From NCBI GenBank assembly GCA_030426385.1, contig JAUHYI010000035.1, forward strand, positions 1 to 44,685: 44,685 nt of DNA, given 5' to 3'. The stretch comes from Phycisphaerae bacterium (GTDB lineage: Bacteria > Planctomycetota > Phycisphaerae > Phycisphaerales > Phycisphaeraceae). Below, piece after piece: positions 16,534-24,547 of the stretch. How positions within the stretch are numbered: the stretch's first letter is position 1; each line of letters begins with the position of its first letter. Position numbers and translations under genes: made by a program. Below the pieces are notes generated by a model. That model was not told where the DNA came from and ran no database searches. It worked only from the letters and a program-made list of their open reading frames with translations.

Positions 16534-17349
16534 TTAACGACGACGACCGAGCATGCACATCGCGGCCAAGCCGAGCATCGCCATGGAAGCTGGTTCGGGG
16601 ATAGGCGAAGTGACGGTCGCGATAATGTTGTCGACATAGCCGATCGCATTGCCGTTAGCTGTTCGGATGAATACCGAGTCAACGTCAAACGGTGGGGTGG
16701 TTGACGCTGGTCCTGCGGCACCGGCAAAGGGTGCGGTGACAGCGATGGGTGTTCCAGCACCGATGGTCAGGGTTGCGGTTGACGAACCGATCGCATAATC
16801 GATGACGATGTGATTCCAGGCGTCGGTGGTATACGTACCGCTAGTGGTGCTCCAGCCGGTGGCTGTGCGATAATCAATGCTGCCATCACCATTGGCGAGG
16901 AAAAGGATCGACATGTAACCGCCGTCGGCCGCAAGTCCCAGGCCGTCGCTGCCCAAGCCGAACAGCATGCCGCCCGCGCCGCCTGCATTACTTACCACGA
17001 GCATGTCCATTTCGGCACGAACCGTGTCGCCCGTGCTGGCGTCTTGCGAGAATCCGCCGAAGTGTCCCATCGATTCGCCGTCAGGTCGATCCGCGTAATA
17101 GATGTTGCTGCCGCCGCTTGGGGAACCGGGGTGTGTGGCGGTGGTGCTATTGGTACCAGCACCCGCGGCGATGACCAGGCCATTGTCAGTGCCGAAGTTC
17201 GTGCCCACGGTAGGCGTGGGTGTGCCGCCGGGGCTGATGTTTTCGAAGTTATCGTTATAGACGACCACGGTTGCTGCATTCACATTTTGCGAAGCAAACA
17301 CCAAGCCCTGGGCTATCAATACCGCGATCATGACTTTCAAAGTTTTCAT
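16534..17349 (-). CDS. PEP-CTERM sorted extracellular protein
   Basis: 271 aa. A signal peptide (1-25, ending NVNAAT) precedes a Gly/Thr/Ala-rich beta domain resembling lectin-like jelly rolls (GYMSILFLANGDGSIDYRT, AWNHIVIDYAIGSSTATLTI). The C-terminus is a full PEP-CTERM sorting signal: PIPEPAS, a hydrophobic stretch (MAMLGLAAMCMLG) and RRR. Such proteins are handled by an exosortase, which is not in this window. An AGGAGT ribosome site precedes the ATG. It may bind carbohydrate at the cell surface, an inference from its fold and neighbours. A hairpin (17381-17413) lies in the leader. Confidence 0.88.
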   Translation of the reverse strand: MKTLKVMIAVLIAQGLVFASQNVNAATVVVYNDNFENISPGGTPTPTVGTNFGTDNGLVIAAGAGTNSTTATHPGSPSGGSNIYYADRPDGESMGHFGGFSQDASTGDTVRAEMDMLVVSNAGGAGGMLFGLGSDGLGLAADGGYMSILFLANGDGSIDYRTATGWSTTSGTYTTDAWNHIVIDYAIGSSTATLTIGAGTPIAVTAPFAGAAGPASTTPPFDVDSVFIRTANGNAIGYVDNIIATVTSPIPEPASMAMLGLAAMCMLGRRR

Positions 17350-17380
17350 ACTCTACTCCTGGTTAATTCAGTCCTGACAG

Positions 17381-17413
17381 TTGGTCGCATGAAGAAACAC
17401 TCTTCACGACCAA
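17381..17413 (-). promoter_or_regulatory. Hairpin in the leader of the PEP-CTERM gene
   Basis: TTGGTCGCATGAAGA faces TCTTCACGACCAA with a 5-base loop and a 2-base bulge, about 32-64 bases before the start codon. It could be an operator or an RNA structure; neither is shown. Confidence 0.45.
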
Positions 17414-17474
17414 TCAGTTCTCATAAAAAAAATCGTGACATATTGAGGGGTTATTCGTAGCCGGTTTTATGTAA

Positions 17475-18536
17475 TTAGCCCGTGGTTATCGTGGCCAAGG
17501 TCTGGCCTTCGTACCATCCGAGTTCGGTCTGGAGATGGACGTCATGCGTCAGCGACATTTCGCCGTTGCTCATTTGATTCAAAAGTTTGGCGGACTGTTG
17601 GCCCAGTGGCGATTCATCCACCGTGACCGCCGCGATGCGCCGCGCCACCGCACTACCACGCCAGGAACCGCCAAAAGAAACAATGGACAAATCGTCAGGC
17701 ACGTTTAAACCTTGCTCGAGTGCCTGAAGAAAAATAGATTCAGCAAAGGGATCCTGCGGCACAAAAATCGCCGTCGGCCGTTGATCGTGAGGCAAGCTCA
17801 TCATCGACGACAGCCAGTCGCCGATGATTCGTTCTTCGTCTTCAACGGTTAAAGGCCAGCGTTCGGTATAGGCCACATTGCTTTCACTGAGTGAGAGGCC
17901 TGCGTCTCGATACGTGTCAGCGATGGCATCGCAATAAGCCTGTGATGCGCCGTGTCGTGTTGAGAAGATGGCACCGACTCGCGTGTGCCCGTGTTCCATC
18001 ATGGCCTGAGCTGCGGTTTCGCCGATTTTCTGATAGGGCAAATCGATGCACGGAGCGCTGATGCCCTCGACATCACGGTGAAGCAACACGACCGGAATCC
18101 CTGCGTTTTGAAGAATGCGAATCTGCTGCGGCGGCGTCGGTGCCGAGGTGACTGGCACGATGGCAACGCCCGCAACTTGCTTGTCGATCAGTTGCAAAAT
18201 CAGGCTGCCCTGACGATCCACATCATTATTCGATGAGCAGGTGATGATTTGTTTATGCCCGGTCGAAGCGCCAGCCTCGAAACCTTCTTGAAGCGATGCG
18301 TACAAACCGCCTCGAACTTCCGGCGTAATCAATGCGAACACATCCAGTGCTTTTTTGTTTTGTGTCGGGCTGTGGCGTGTGCCACTGCTTCGCCGTCGAG
18401 GTCGATAGCCCAGCTTGTCGACGGCGGTGCGCACCACTTGCAAAGCCTCGGGCGAAACGTGCGGATGATTGTTGAGCACCCGCGAGACGGTCATGGGTGA
18501 AACACCAGCAGCTTTGGCAACATCTCGGACGTTCAT
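17475..18536 (-). CDS. LacI-family transcription regulator
   Basis: 353 aa. The N-terminal LacI helix-turn-helix and hinge helix are plain (MNVRDVAKAAGVSPMTVSRV, residues 1-20, through LGYRPRR near residue 48). Residues about 65-353 form a periplasmic-binding-protein-like sensor domain. This sensor is a clear paralogue of the one in the GntR-type regulator at 18852-20009. Shared words include ILQLIDK, GIPVVLLHR and a related ending around ELGW/ELGF. The ligand is probably a sugar. The start at 18536 begins the helix-turn-helix; a very good promoter places transcription start on or next to this ATG. Confidence 0.92.
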   Translation of the reverse strand: MNVRDVAKAAGVSPMTVSRVLNNHPHVSPEALQVVRTAVDKLGYRPRRRSSGTRHSPTQNKKALDVFALITPEVRGGLYASLQEGFEAGASTGHKQIITCSSNNDVDRQGSLILQLIDKQVAGVAIVPVTSAPTPPQQIRILQNAGIPVVLLHRDVEGISAPCIDLPYQKIGETAAQAMMEHGHTRVGAIFSTRHGASQAYCDAIADTYRDAGLSLSESNVAYTERWPLTVEDEERIIGDWLSSMMSLPHDQRPTAIFVPQDPFAESIFLQALEQGLNVPDDLSIVSFGGSWRGSAVARRIAAVTVDESPLGQQSAKLLNQMSNGEMSLTHDVHLQTELGWYEGQTLATITTG

Positions 18537-18543
18537 GGGCGAA

Positions 18544-18572
18544 AGTGTAACTGATACAAAATGATATGTCAA
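18544..18572 (-). promoter_or_regulatory. Sigma-70-type promoter of the LacI-family gene, possibly leaderless
   Basis: Minus strand: TTGACA (18572-18567), a 17-base spacer, TACACT (18549-18544), then seven bases to the ATG at 18536. The expected transcription start coincides with the start codon, which also lacks a ribosome site. One GATACAAA box lies in the spacer. Confidence 0.7.
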
Positions 18573-18691
18573 GGGTAAGATTCATGATACAAACACGGAT
18601 TTGGCGCAATGGTTGCGTTTTTATGCGAATTTATTAGATTTAATGGCGATGTTTGTATCGCGGTAATTGGAATGTTACAAAATGTTACAAA
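18553..18691. promoter_or_regulatory. Cluster of five GWTACAAA boxes upstream of the LacI-family gene
   Basis: GATACAAA at 18553-18560 and 18586-18593, its reverse complement at 18652-18659, and GTTACAAA at 18674-18681 and 18684-18691. The last two are 10 bases apart. The first lies between the -35 and -10 boxes. They are candidate operator half-sites for this or another regulator. Confidence 0.45.
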
Positions 18692-18766
18692 AGTCGCCGT
18701 GGCGCGTTACGCCCAGTGCGGCAGATGGGGGTAGGAGACAATGGAGGTGGGGTGAATGGGGGTGGA

Positions 18767-18787
18767 GGGGGGGGGGGGGGGGGGGGG
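18767..18787. repeat. 21-base G homopolymer
   Basis: Twenty-one consecutive G, the longest run in the window, abutting an R1 repeat core and 65 bases past the GntR-type gene. Length may vary between cells or assemblies. Confidence 0.85.
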
Positions 18788-18836
18788 CTGGACTGGCCAC
18801 TTGAGCGGCCGGTCTGAGTTGCCGTGCGACCGCCAG
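18788..18836. repeat. R1 repeat core, partial copy
   Basis: CTGGACTGGCCACTTGAGCG then GCCGGTCTGAGTTGCCGTG follows the centre of R1 copy 2 (from 13761) with several changes. Confidence 0.6.
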
Positions 18837-18851
18837 TCATGCGAAAAGGCG

Positions 18852-20009
18852 CTAACGCGTGGCCAGGGTGTGAGCGGGGTCGAAGCCCAGTTCGATGGGG
18901 AAGATGGTGTCATCGACAAGCGGGCGTTTTTCGCGGCTCATCTCGTCGAGCAATTGTGCGGTGAATTTGCCTGCGGCTTCTTCATCGAGGGTCACGCATG
19001 ACAAGCGTCGCGCGGCAACGCCCCAGCGCTCTCGGCCGCTGACGGTGACGATCGATAGATCCTGTGGCAAACGCAAGCCATGTTGCAGGGCGGTGATGTA
19101 TGCGATTTCGCCGATAGATTCGAAACTGGTGAACAAGGCTGTCGGCGCGTCGTTGCGAGCCATCAGGGATTTGAACCAAACGCTGAAAGTTTTTTCGAAG
19201 GTGTTGTAGTTGGCTTCGTCGGTGGTGGTGATGTTGCCATGGAGCACGTGGTTGTCGGGCAGTTTGATGCCTGCCTGTTCGAGCGTTTCGCGGAAACCAT
19301 TTTCGTAGCCAATCGCGGCGCCGGTGCGTTGTCCAGTGCAATAAGCAATGCGGCGATGGCCCGCTTCGATGAGTTGTTGGGCTGCCAGGCGTCCGACGTT
19401 TTTAGCCGGGATTTGTAGCAGTGGGGCTTGCACGCCTTCGATGCCGCGATGGAGTAGCACGACGGGAATGCCGCTTCGCTGGAGTTGCCGGATGTGGTGT
19501 GCTGGCGATGGGCCGATGGTGGCAGGAACCAAAGCAGCGCCAGCCACAGCCTTGTCGATCAGTTGAAGAATGGTGTCTGCTTGATGGCGTACGTCGTTGC
19601 CGGTGTTGCTGGTGATGATCTGGTAGCCGCGCTGCGAAGCGGCGAAGTCCAGGCCGCGCTGCAGCAGCGGATAGTAGCCGCCGGTGAGTTCGGGGCCGAC
19701 CAATGCGAATACCCGTACTTGCGTTCGCACGATGGGGCTACCGTTGGGATCAGTTTGCGGCAGTCGTGAGCGCACGTAAGTGCCGGCGCGTTTGCGTGAA
19801 ACCAGTAGGCCTTCGGATTGCAATCTGGCGAACGCGCGGCTGACGACATTGGCGGGCAGGTGTATTTGGCGTGAAAATTCGCTGATCGTCGGCAGCCTTT
19901 CGCCCGGCGTTAAGGCCCCGGCGTGGACGGCCTCGCGAAGCTGGTTGGTCAGCTGATCGGCGTTTGTCGGCAGGGTTCGTCCTGGAAGGATGGAAGTGGC
20001 GTGGGTCAT
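18852..20009 (-). CDS. GntR-headed regulator with LacI-type sensor domain
   Basis: 385 aa. Residues about 15-80 are a GntR winged helix-turn-helix (LTNQLREAVHAGALTPGERL, PANVVSRAFARLQSEGLLVS). Residues about 95-385 form a periplasmic-binding-protein-like sensor, the AraR-type arrangement. The sensor is paralogous to that of the LacI-family protein encoded next, so the two may read the same or related sugars at different DNA sites. A 14-bp palindrome lies in its own leader (20021-20034) and a one-mismatch copy lies on the divergent symporter promoter, which suggests autoregulation plus transporter control. No clear ribosome site. Confidence 0.9.
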   Translation of the reverse strand: MTHATSILPGRTLPTNADQLTNQLREAVHAGALTPGERLPTISEFSRQIHLPANVVSRAFARLQSEGLLVSRKRAGTYVRSRLPQTDPNGSPIVRTQVRVFALVGPELTGGYYPLLQRGLDFAASQRGYQIITSNTGNDVRHQADTILQLIDKAVAGAALVPATIGPSPAHHIRQLQRSGIPVVLLHRGIEGVQAPLLQIPAKNVGRLAAQQLIEAGHRRIAYCTGQRTGAAIGYENGFRETLEQAGIKLPDNHVLHGNITTTDEANYNTFEKTFSVWFKSLMARNDAPTALFTSFESIGEIAYITALQHGLRLPQDLSIVTVSGRERWGVAARRLSCVTLDEEAAGKFTAQLLDEMSREKRPLVDDTIFPIELGFDPAHTLATR

Positions 20010-20020
20010 AAATAAGAATT

Positions 20021-20034
20021 TATTTTCGAAAATA
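20021..20034. promoter_or_regulatory. Candidate operator 1: perfect 14-bp palindrome
   Basis: TATTTTCGAAAATA in the leader of the GntR-type gene, 12 bases before its ATG and just downstream of its predicted transcription start. Confidence 0.65.
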
Positions 20035-20049
20035 TTAAAATGAAACTAT

Positions 20050-20077
20050 AATTTATCGAGCTGTGTGGTAAAGTCAA
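20050..20077 (-). promoter_or_regulatory. Predicted promoter of the GntR-type gene
   Basis: Minus strand: TTGACT (20077-20072), a 16-base spacer, TAAATT (20055-20050). The predicted start near 20043 puts the palindrome at 20021-20034 inside the early transcribed region. Confidence 0.55.
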
Positions 20078-20191
20078 GGCCCAATGGCATCGGCTGGAAA
20101 AAGTTGTTTTAAGCAATATAAAGCATAATTTGTAAACGGACGCCTGGCGAAGTAGCTGGTCGGCCAGCTATCCGGGTGTTTGGAATCAGTC

Positions 20192-20219
20192 TTGACGGGT
20201 CGCATAATTACATTATATT
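20192..20219 (+). promoter_or_regulatory. Predicted promoter of the symporter-SDR operon
   Basis: TTGACG (20192-20197), a 16-base spacer, TATATT (20214-20219). The predicted start near 20226 leaves about 10 bases before the ATG at 20236, with no ribosome site. Confidence 0.6.
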
Positions 20220-20229
20220 TTCAAAAATA
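20216..20229. promoter_or_regulatory. Candidate operator 2, overlapping the symporter -10 box
   Basis: TATTTTCAAAAATA differs from operator 1 by one base and covers most of the -10 box and the likely transcription start, so a bound regulator would block the promoter. Confidence 0.65.
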
Positions 20230-20235
20230 ACGCTT

Positions 20236-21714
20236 ATGGAAATTGTCGGAATATTAGATTGGATTGTGATTACGCTGTACCTGGCTGGCACGGTATGGCT
20301 GGGGCTGTGGTACGGCGGACGCCAGCAGAATACGGCGGACTACTTCACCGGCGGGGGGAAAATGGTCGGGCCGATCCAGAGCATGCTGGTCGGGCTGAGC
20401 ATCGCCGCGACCTTGTTCTCCGGCATCAGTTTTCTGGCGTATCCCAGCATCGTTTTTCAACATGGCCTGGCGGTCGTGATGGGCTTGGCATGCTTCCCGC
20501 TGTGTTGGATCTTCATGCGATTTTTCTTGATACGGCGGTACCTCGCCGTGGCCAGCATTGAGCCGTATTACGTCATCGAACAACGCTACGGCGTGGGTGT
20601 TCGCTCGACGGCGGCGGCGATGTTTCTGTTGTTACGCGTCGGATGGATGTCGGCCCTGATCTATGCCCCGACGATAGCCATCATTGGTGCGGCTGATCTC
20701 GATGCGCGATGGTTCTGGGGGATCGCTTTAACCATCGGACTCAGCAGCACGATCTACACAACCTTCGGCGGTATTCGCGGAGTGATCGCGACCGATGCGG
20801 TGCAATTTGTCGTCATCTTCGGCGCGTTATTGTTGGTGATCGGCACGATCTTTCTGCGCTTGCCGGTGCCGTTGAGTGACGGTTGGCAGACATTGCGCGA
20901 TAGCGGACATCTTCAAGTCGCGCGCTGGTCGATGGACTTCACCGAGCCGTTCACGATCTGGAGCGTGATCATTGGCATGACGGTGGCTAACCTCGCATCG
21001 TACCTAGCGGATCAAATGTCGTTGCAACGGTATCTGTCATGCGGTGATCGTCAATCGGCAGAGCGTTCGTTTACGATCAACATCGTTGGCGTGATCGCGG
21101 TGGTTATCCTGTTGATCATGACGGGGCTGGGATTGAGCATGTGGTACGCGGTGGATCCGCAAGCGATCGAAGGCCTTAAGCCGGATCAGATATTTCCACG
21201 GTTTGTCGCTTCGCAATTGCCGCAAGGGGTGACGGGTTTGGTGTTCGCGGCGGTGCTGGCGGCAACGATGAGCAGCATGACCAGTGGCATCAACACGCTG
21301 TCAGCGACGGTGACGCTCGACTTTCGTGCGCGTTTCGGTTCGCCGATGACGGATGTGCAGCAATTGCGATTTGCCAAACGCACGAGTCTGGCGGTGGGGC
21401 TGGTGGCTACGGCGCTGGCGGGATTGGTCAGTTATCTCGGCGATATTTTCGGCATAGCTCAGACGTTATTGGGGGTGTTTTTGGGGCCATTGTTGGCGTG
21501 TATCCTGCTGACGTTGTTGCGTGTGCCAGCTCGGCCGATCGTGTTGATTGTGGCCATGTGGTTGGGATGTATAACCGGTTGGGTGGTGGCGTTCAGCGGG
21601 GCGTTCAGTCTGTGGGTCGCGCCGGCGGCCTTGTTATCTACATTGTTGGCGACACTGATCGGGACTGTCTTGTTTTTTGCATCGGGCCGAGTCGGCCGTT
21701 CTTCTGCGAGTTAA
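20236..21714 (+). CDS. Sodium:solute symporter (SSS family)
   Basis: 492 aa integral inner-membrane protein with about 13 hydrophobic spans. SSS features include GRQQNTADYFTGGGKMVGPI (residues 28-47) and the following Ser/Ala-rich helix (LVGLSIAATLFSGISFLAYP), FGGIRGVIATDAVQFVVIFG and the AATMSSMTSGINTLSATVTL helix that carries sodium-site serines. It imports an organic solute, probably a sugar or sugar acid, with Na+. It forms a two-gene operon with the SDR gene that begins 5 bases after its stop. The start at 20236 fits the first span; the longer frame would run through the promoter and operator. Confidence 0.92.
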   Translation: MEIVGILDWIVITLYLAGTVWLGLWYGGRQQNTADYFTGGGKMVGPIQSMLVGLSIAATLFSGISFLAYPSIVFQHGLAVVMGLACFPLCWIFMRFFLIRRYLAVASIEPYYVIEQRYGVGVRSTAAAMFLLLRVGWMSALIYAPTIAIIGAADLDARWFWGIALTIGLSSTIYTTFGGIRGVIATDAVQFVVIFGALLLVIGTIFLRLPVPLSDGWQTLRDSGHLQVARWSMDFTEPFTIWSVIIGMTVANLASYLADQMSLQRYLSCGDRQSAERSFTINIVGVIAVVILLIMTGLGLSMWYAVDPQAIEGLKPDQIFPRFVASQLPQGVTGLVFAAVLAATMSSMTSGINTLSATVTLDFRARFGSPMTDVQQLRFAKRTSLAVGLVATALAGLVSYLGDIFGIAQTLLGVFLGPLLACILLTLLRVPARPIVLIVAMWLGCITGWVVAFSGAFSLWVAPAALLSTLLATLIGTVLFFASGRVGRSSAS

Positions 21715-21719
21715 ATCGA

Positions 21720-22535
21720 ATGACTGTCATTGCACAAACTCAACGTCTACCGCTGCCGGCGGTGTTCAATTTAAGTGGTCGTCAAGCCTGCGTGCTGGGT
21801 GGCGCGGGTTACCTGGGGCGTGCGATCAGTCGGCAGTTGGCCGAACATGGTGCGCGGGTGATGGTGTGCGACTATTGCGAAGACGCGAGCGAACAGGTGG
21901 CTGGTGAAATTGCCGAGGCGGGTTATGAGTGTCAAGCCGTGGCGCTTGATGTGGGTGACGGCGCGGCGGTGGCTGAGCAATTCGATCAGATCGTTGGCGA
22001 TCACGGCGAGCTGGATGCGGTGATCAATGCGACGTCGTTTTATCGTAACGTGGCGTTCGATCAGATGACGCTGGACGATTGGCATGACGGACTGCGGATC
22101 AATCTTGATGCGGCGTTTGTGATATCGCGTGAGGCTGGTCGCGTGATGAAGCCGCGTGGCCGAGGAAGTATCGTGCACTTTTCGAGCATGTACGGGATGG
22201 TTGCGCCGGTCGGCGAATTGTACGGTGAGCAGCCGATCAACCCGGTGCATTACGGTGTGGCCAAGGCGGGGCTTTTGCAATTGGTGCGCTATCAGGCCGC
22301 TGAGGCGGGGAAGTTTGGCGTGCGTGTCAATGCGATTGTGCCCGGTCCATTTCCTTCGCCGTCGATTCAGCAAAGTGACCCAGAATTTGCACAGCGTCTT
22401 GCGTCGCGGACGATGCTGGGCCGTGTTGGTAAAGCCGACGAAATCGCGGGAGCAGTGGTTTATCTCGCGTCGGATGCGTCGAGCTACATGACGGGCCAAC
22501 ACATGGTTATCGATGGGGGCTGGACGGCGTGGTAG
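21720..22535 (+). CDS. Short-chain dehydrogenase/reductase (SDR)
   Basis: 271 aa, cytoplasmic. The Rossmann motif is GGAGYLG (27-33). Asn129 lies in RINLDAAF, Ser155/156 in VHFSS, and the catalytic pair is Tyr178-x3-Lys182 (YGVAK). The C-terminal SSYMTGQHMVIDGGWTAW is the usual classical-SDR ending. The Ser-to-Tyr distance (22) is longer than the common ~13 because of an insertion. It is co-transcribed with the symporter, so it probably oxidises or reduces the imported solute. The start at 21720 follows the symporter stop directly; the longer frame overlaps the symporter. Confidence 0.92.
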   Translation: MTVIAQTQRLPLPAVFNLSGRQACVLGGAGYLGRAISRQLAEHGARVMVCDYCEDASEQVAGEIAEAGYECQAVALDVGDGAAVAEQFDQIVGDHGELDAVINATSFYRNVAFDQMTLDDWHDGLRINLDAAFVISREAGRVMKPRGRGSIVHFSSMYGMVAPVGELYGEQPINPVHYGVAKAGLLQLVRYQAAEAGKFGVRVNAIVPGPFPSPSIQQSDPEFAQRLASRTMLGRVGKADEIAGAVVYLASDASSYMTGQHMVIDGGWTAW

Positions 22536-22555
22536 GGGGTAGGGGGGGGAGGGGA

Positions 22556-22577
22556 CCGGGCCACTGAAGTGGCCCGG
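22556..22577 (+). terminator. Hairpin after the SDR gene (shared repeat)
   Basis: CCGGGCCACTGAAGTGGCCCGG (22 bases, given as CCGGGCCACTG and AAGTGGCCCGG): a 10-bp stem with a tiny loop, 20 bases past the SDR stop. There is no T-tract. The same core hairpin follows the gene at 7231-8772. Confidence 0.5.
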
Positions 22578-22798
22578 CCTTGTGGGCGTGCGTGGGGATG
22601 TGTGGGTGTGCGCGGGGGTAACGTGGGGGGGTTCATTGAATTTTAGCGAAGTGGGTTTGGTATGCTGTTGTGCGCGGTGAGTGTGGGAGCGCATGTGTGG
22701 GGGGAGCGCTAAGCCGCAATCGGCAGGGGAAGAGGAGTGGGTAAGCATGAGGGGGAAACGTGGGGGGGAAAAGTGGGGGGGGAAAGAAGAAGGCGTGT

Positions 22799-24547
22799 AT
22801 GAAGACAAAATATTTGCGACAGTATGGGATATACGCGTTATTGCTGTTGGTGTTCGCGGTGTTTTTGATTTGGCCGATTGTGTTGACGGTCAGTGGCGGT
22901 TTTCAAAATCCTGATGGTTCGCTGACGTTGAAATATGTAGGCTCGGTGTTTACTGATCCGTTAGCGGTGCAGGGGTTGATCAATAGTTTCATGATCGCGG
23001 TGTTCACGACGGTGGGTTGCATTGTGGTGACGATGCCGTTGGCGTTGCTTGCGTCGAAATATGATTTTTATGGCAAGACGTTGTTGACGAGTTTGATCAT
23101 GATTCCGTTGATCCTGCCGCCGTTCGTGGGGGCGATCGGGATGCGTGCAATACTGGGCCGGTTTGGTGCGATCAATACGTTGCTGGGTGATGTGGGCATT
23201 CTGGATGCGAATGAGCCGGGGATCGATTTTTTAGGCGGTGCGTTTGGTGGGCGGTTCTGGTCGGTGGTGGTGATGACGATTTTGCATCTGTATCCGATCA
23301 CGTATCTGAACATCACCGCAGCGCTGGCGAACCTGGACCCGACGTTGGATGAAGCCGCGTCGATGATGGGGGCAAGTCGGTTCAAACGATTCTGGCGGGT
23401 GACATTTCCGCTAATTATGCCGGGGATTTTTGCGGGTTCGACGATCGTGTTTATCTGGTCGTTTACGGAACTGGGCACGCCGTTGATGTTTGATTATTAC
23501 ACGGTGACGCCGGTGCAGATTTTCTGGGGCATCACGGAAATGCAGGCGAGCCCGAGGCCGTATGCGTTGGTGGTGGTGATGTTGGTGGCCGCGGTGGGGA
23601 TGTATGCGTTGGGCAAGTGGGCGTTCGGTGGGCGAGCGTATGCGATGCAAGCCAAGGCGTCGGTGGCGACGGGTGTGACGAAACTGCGCGGGGTGTGGGG
23701 TGTGTTGGCGATGTTGTTTTTCGGCGGGGTGATTTTTATTGCGGTGTTGCCACACCTCGGGGTGGTGTTGGCATCGTTGTCAGCGGATGGCTCGTGGTAT
23801 CGATCGGTGTTGCCGCGCGTGTTTACGTTGGATCATTTCAAGGGCGCGCTGTCGCATCCGTTGGCGATGGGATCGATTCGCAACAGTTTGCTGTTGGCAT
23901 CATGTGCGGTGGTGTTGGCCGTGTCGGCAGGGCTTGCGGTGTCGTACCTGACGGTGCGGTGCAAAGTGTGGGGCAGTTGGATGCTCGACAGCCTTGCGAT
24001 GTTGCCGTTGGCGGTGCCGGGACTGGTGATGGCGTTCGGGTATGTGGCGATGAGTTTGCGTTGGCCGTTTGCACCGGGGACGTTGACCGAAGACGGGTTC
24101 ATGCAAGTTGTGGGCACGAATCCGAATCCGATGGTGTTGTTGGTGATTGCGTATGGGGTCCGCCGATTGCCCTACGTGGTGCGGGCGGCGTCGGCAGGGT
24201 TGGAACAAACGTCGGGCGATCTGGAAGAAGCGGCGCAGAATTTAGGCGCCTCGACCGCGACGACGTTACGGCGAATTGTGGTGCCGTTGATTTTGGCGAA
24301 CATCATCGCGGGTGCGATCCTGGCATTTTCGTTTGCGATGTTGGAAGTGAGTGACTCGCTGATCCTGGCACAGAAGCAGGAACACTATCCGATTACCAAA
24401 GCGATTTTTGAATTGTTTAATCGATTGGGCGATGGGCCGTACATTGCGTCAGCGATGGGCGTGTGGGGTATGGCATTGTTAACGGTGACGCTAGTGGGTG
24501 CGGGCGTATTAATGGGAAAACGCCTCGGCGCGATATTCCGGGTATGA
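22799..24547 (+). CDS. fbpB: Fused two-domain ABC transporter permease, Fe3+-type
   Basis: 582 aa inner-membrane protein made of two homologous permease halves, as in FbpB/ThiP-type proteins. Each half has an EAA loop that contacts the ATPase: DEAASMMGASRFKRFWRVTF in the first, EEAAQNLGASTATTLRRIVV in the second. The family moves ferric iron, and some members move other substrates such as phosphonates. No binding protein or ATPase lies on either side, so partners must be elsewhere. The start at 22799 has an AAGAAGG ribosome site 5-11 bases upstream, right behind two G-tracts; the longer frame would translate those tracts. Confidence 0.85.
   Translation: MKTKYLRQYGIYALLLLVFAVFLIWPIVLTVSGGFQNPDGSLTLKYVGSVFTDPLAVQGLINSFMIAVFTTVGCIVVTMPLALLASKYDFYGKTLLTSLIMIPLILPPFVGAIGMRAILGRFGAINTLLGDVGILDANEPGIDFLGGAFGGRFWSVVVMTILHLYPITYLNITAALANLDPTLDEAASMMGASRFKRFWRVTFPLIMPGIFAGSTIVFIWSFTELGTPLMFDYYTVTPVQIFWGITEMQASPRPYALVVVMLVAAVGMYALGKWAFGGRAYAMQAKASVATGVTKLRGVWGVLAMLFFGGVIFIAVLPHLGVVLASLSADGSWYRSVLPRVFTLDHFKGALSHPLAMGSIRNSLLLASCAVVLAVSAGLAVSYLTVRCKVWGSWMLDSLAMLPLAVPGLVMAFGYVAMSLRWPFAPGTLTEDGFMQVVGTNPNPMVLLVIAYGVRRLPYVVRAASAGLEQTSGDLEEAAQNLGASTATTLRRIVVPLILANIIAGAILAFSFAMLEVSDSLILAQKQEHYPITKAIFELFNRLGDGPYIASAMGVWGMALLTVTLVGAGVLMGKRLGAIFRV

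Noticed and set aside
21498..21719. N-terminal extension of the SDR gene
   Set aside because: It lies inside the symporter in another frame; the Rossmann fold begins after 21720.
21771..22808. Long minus-strand frame opposite the SDR gene
   Set aside because: Arg/His/Thr-rich composition with no motif; the plus-strand SDR has all family motifs.
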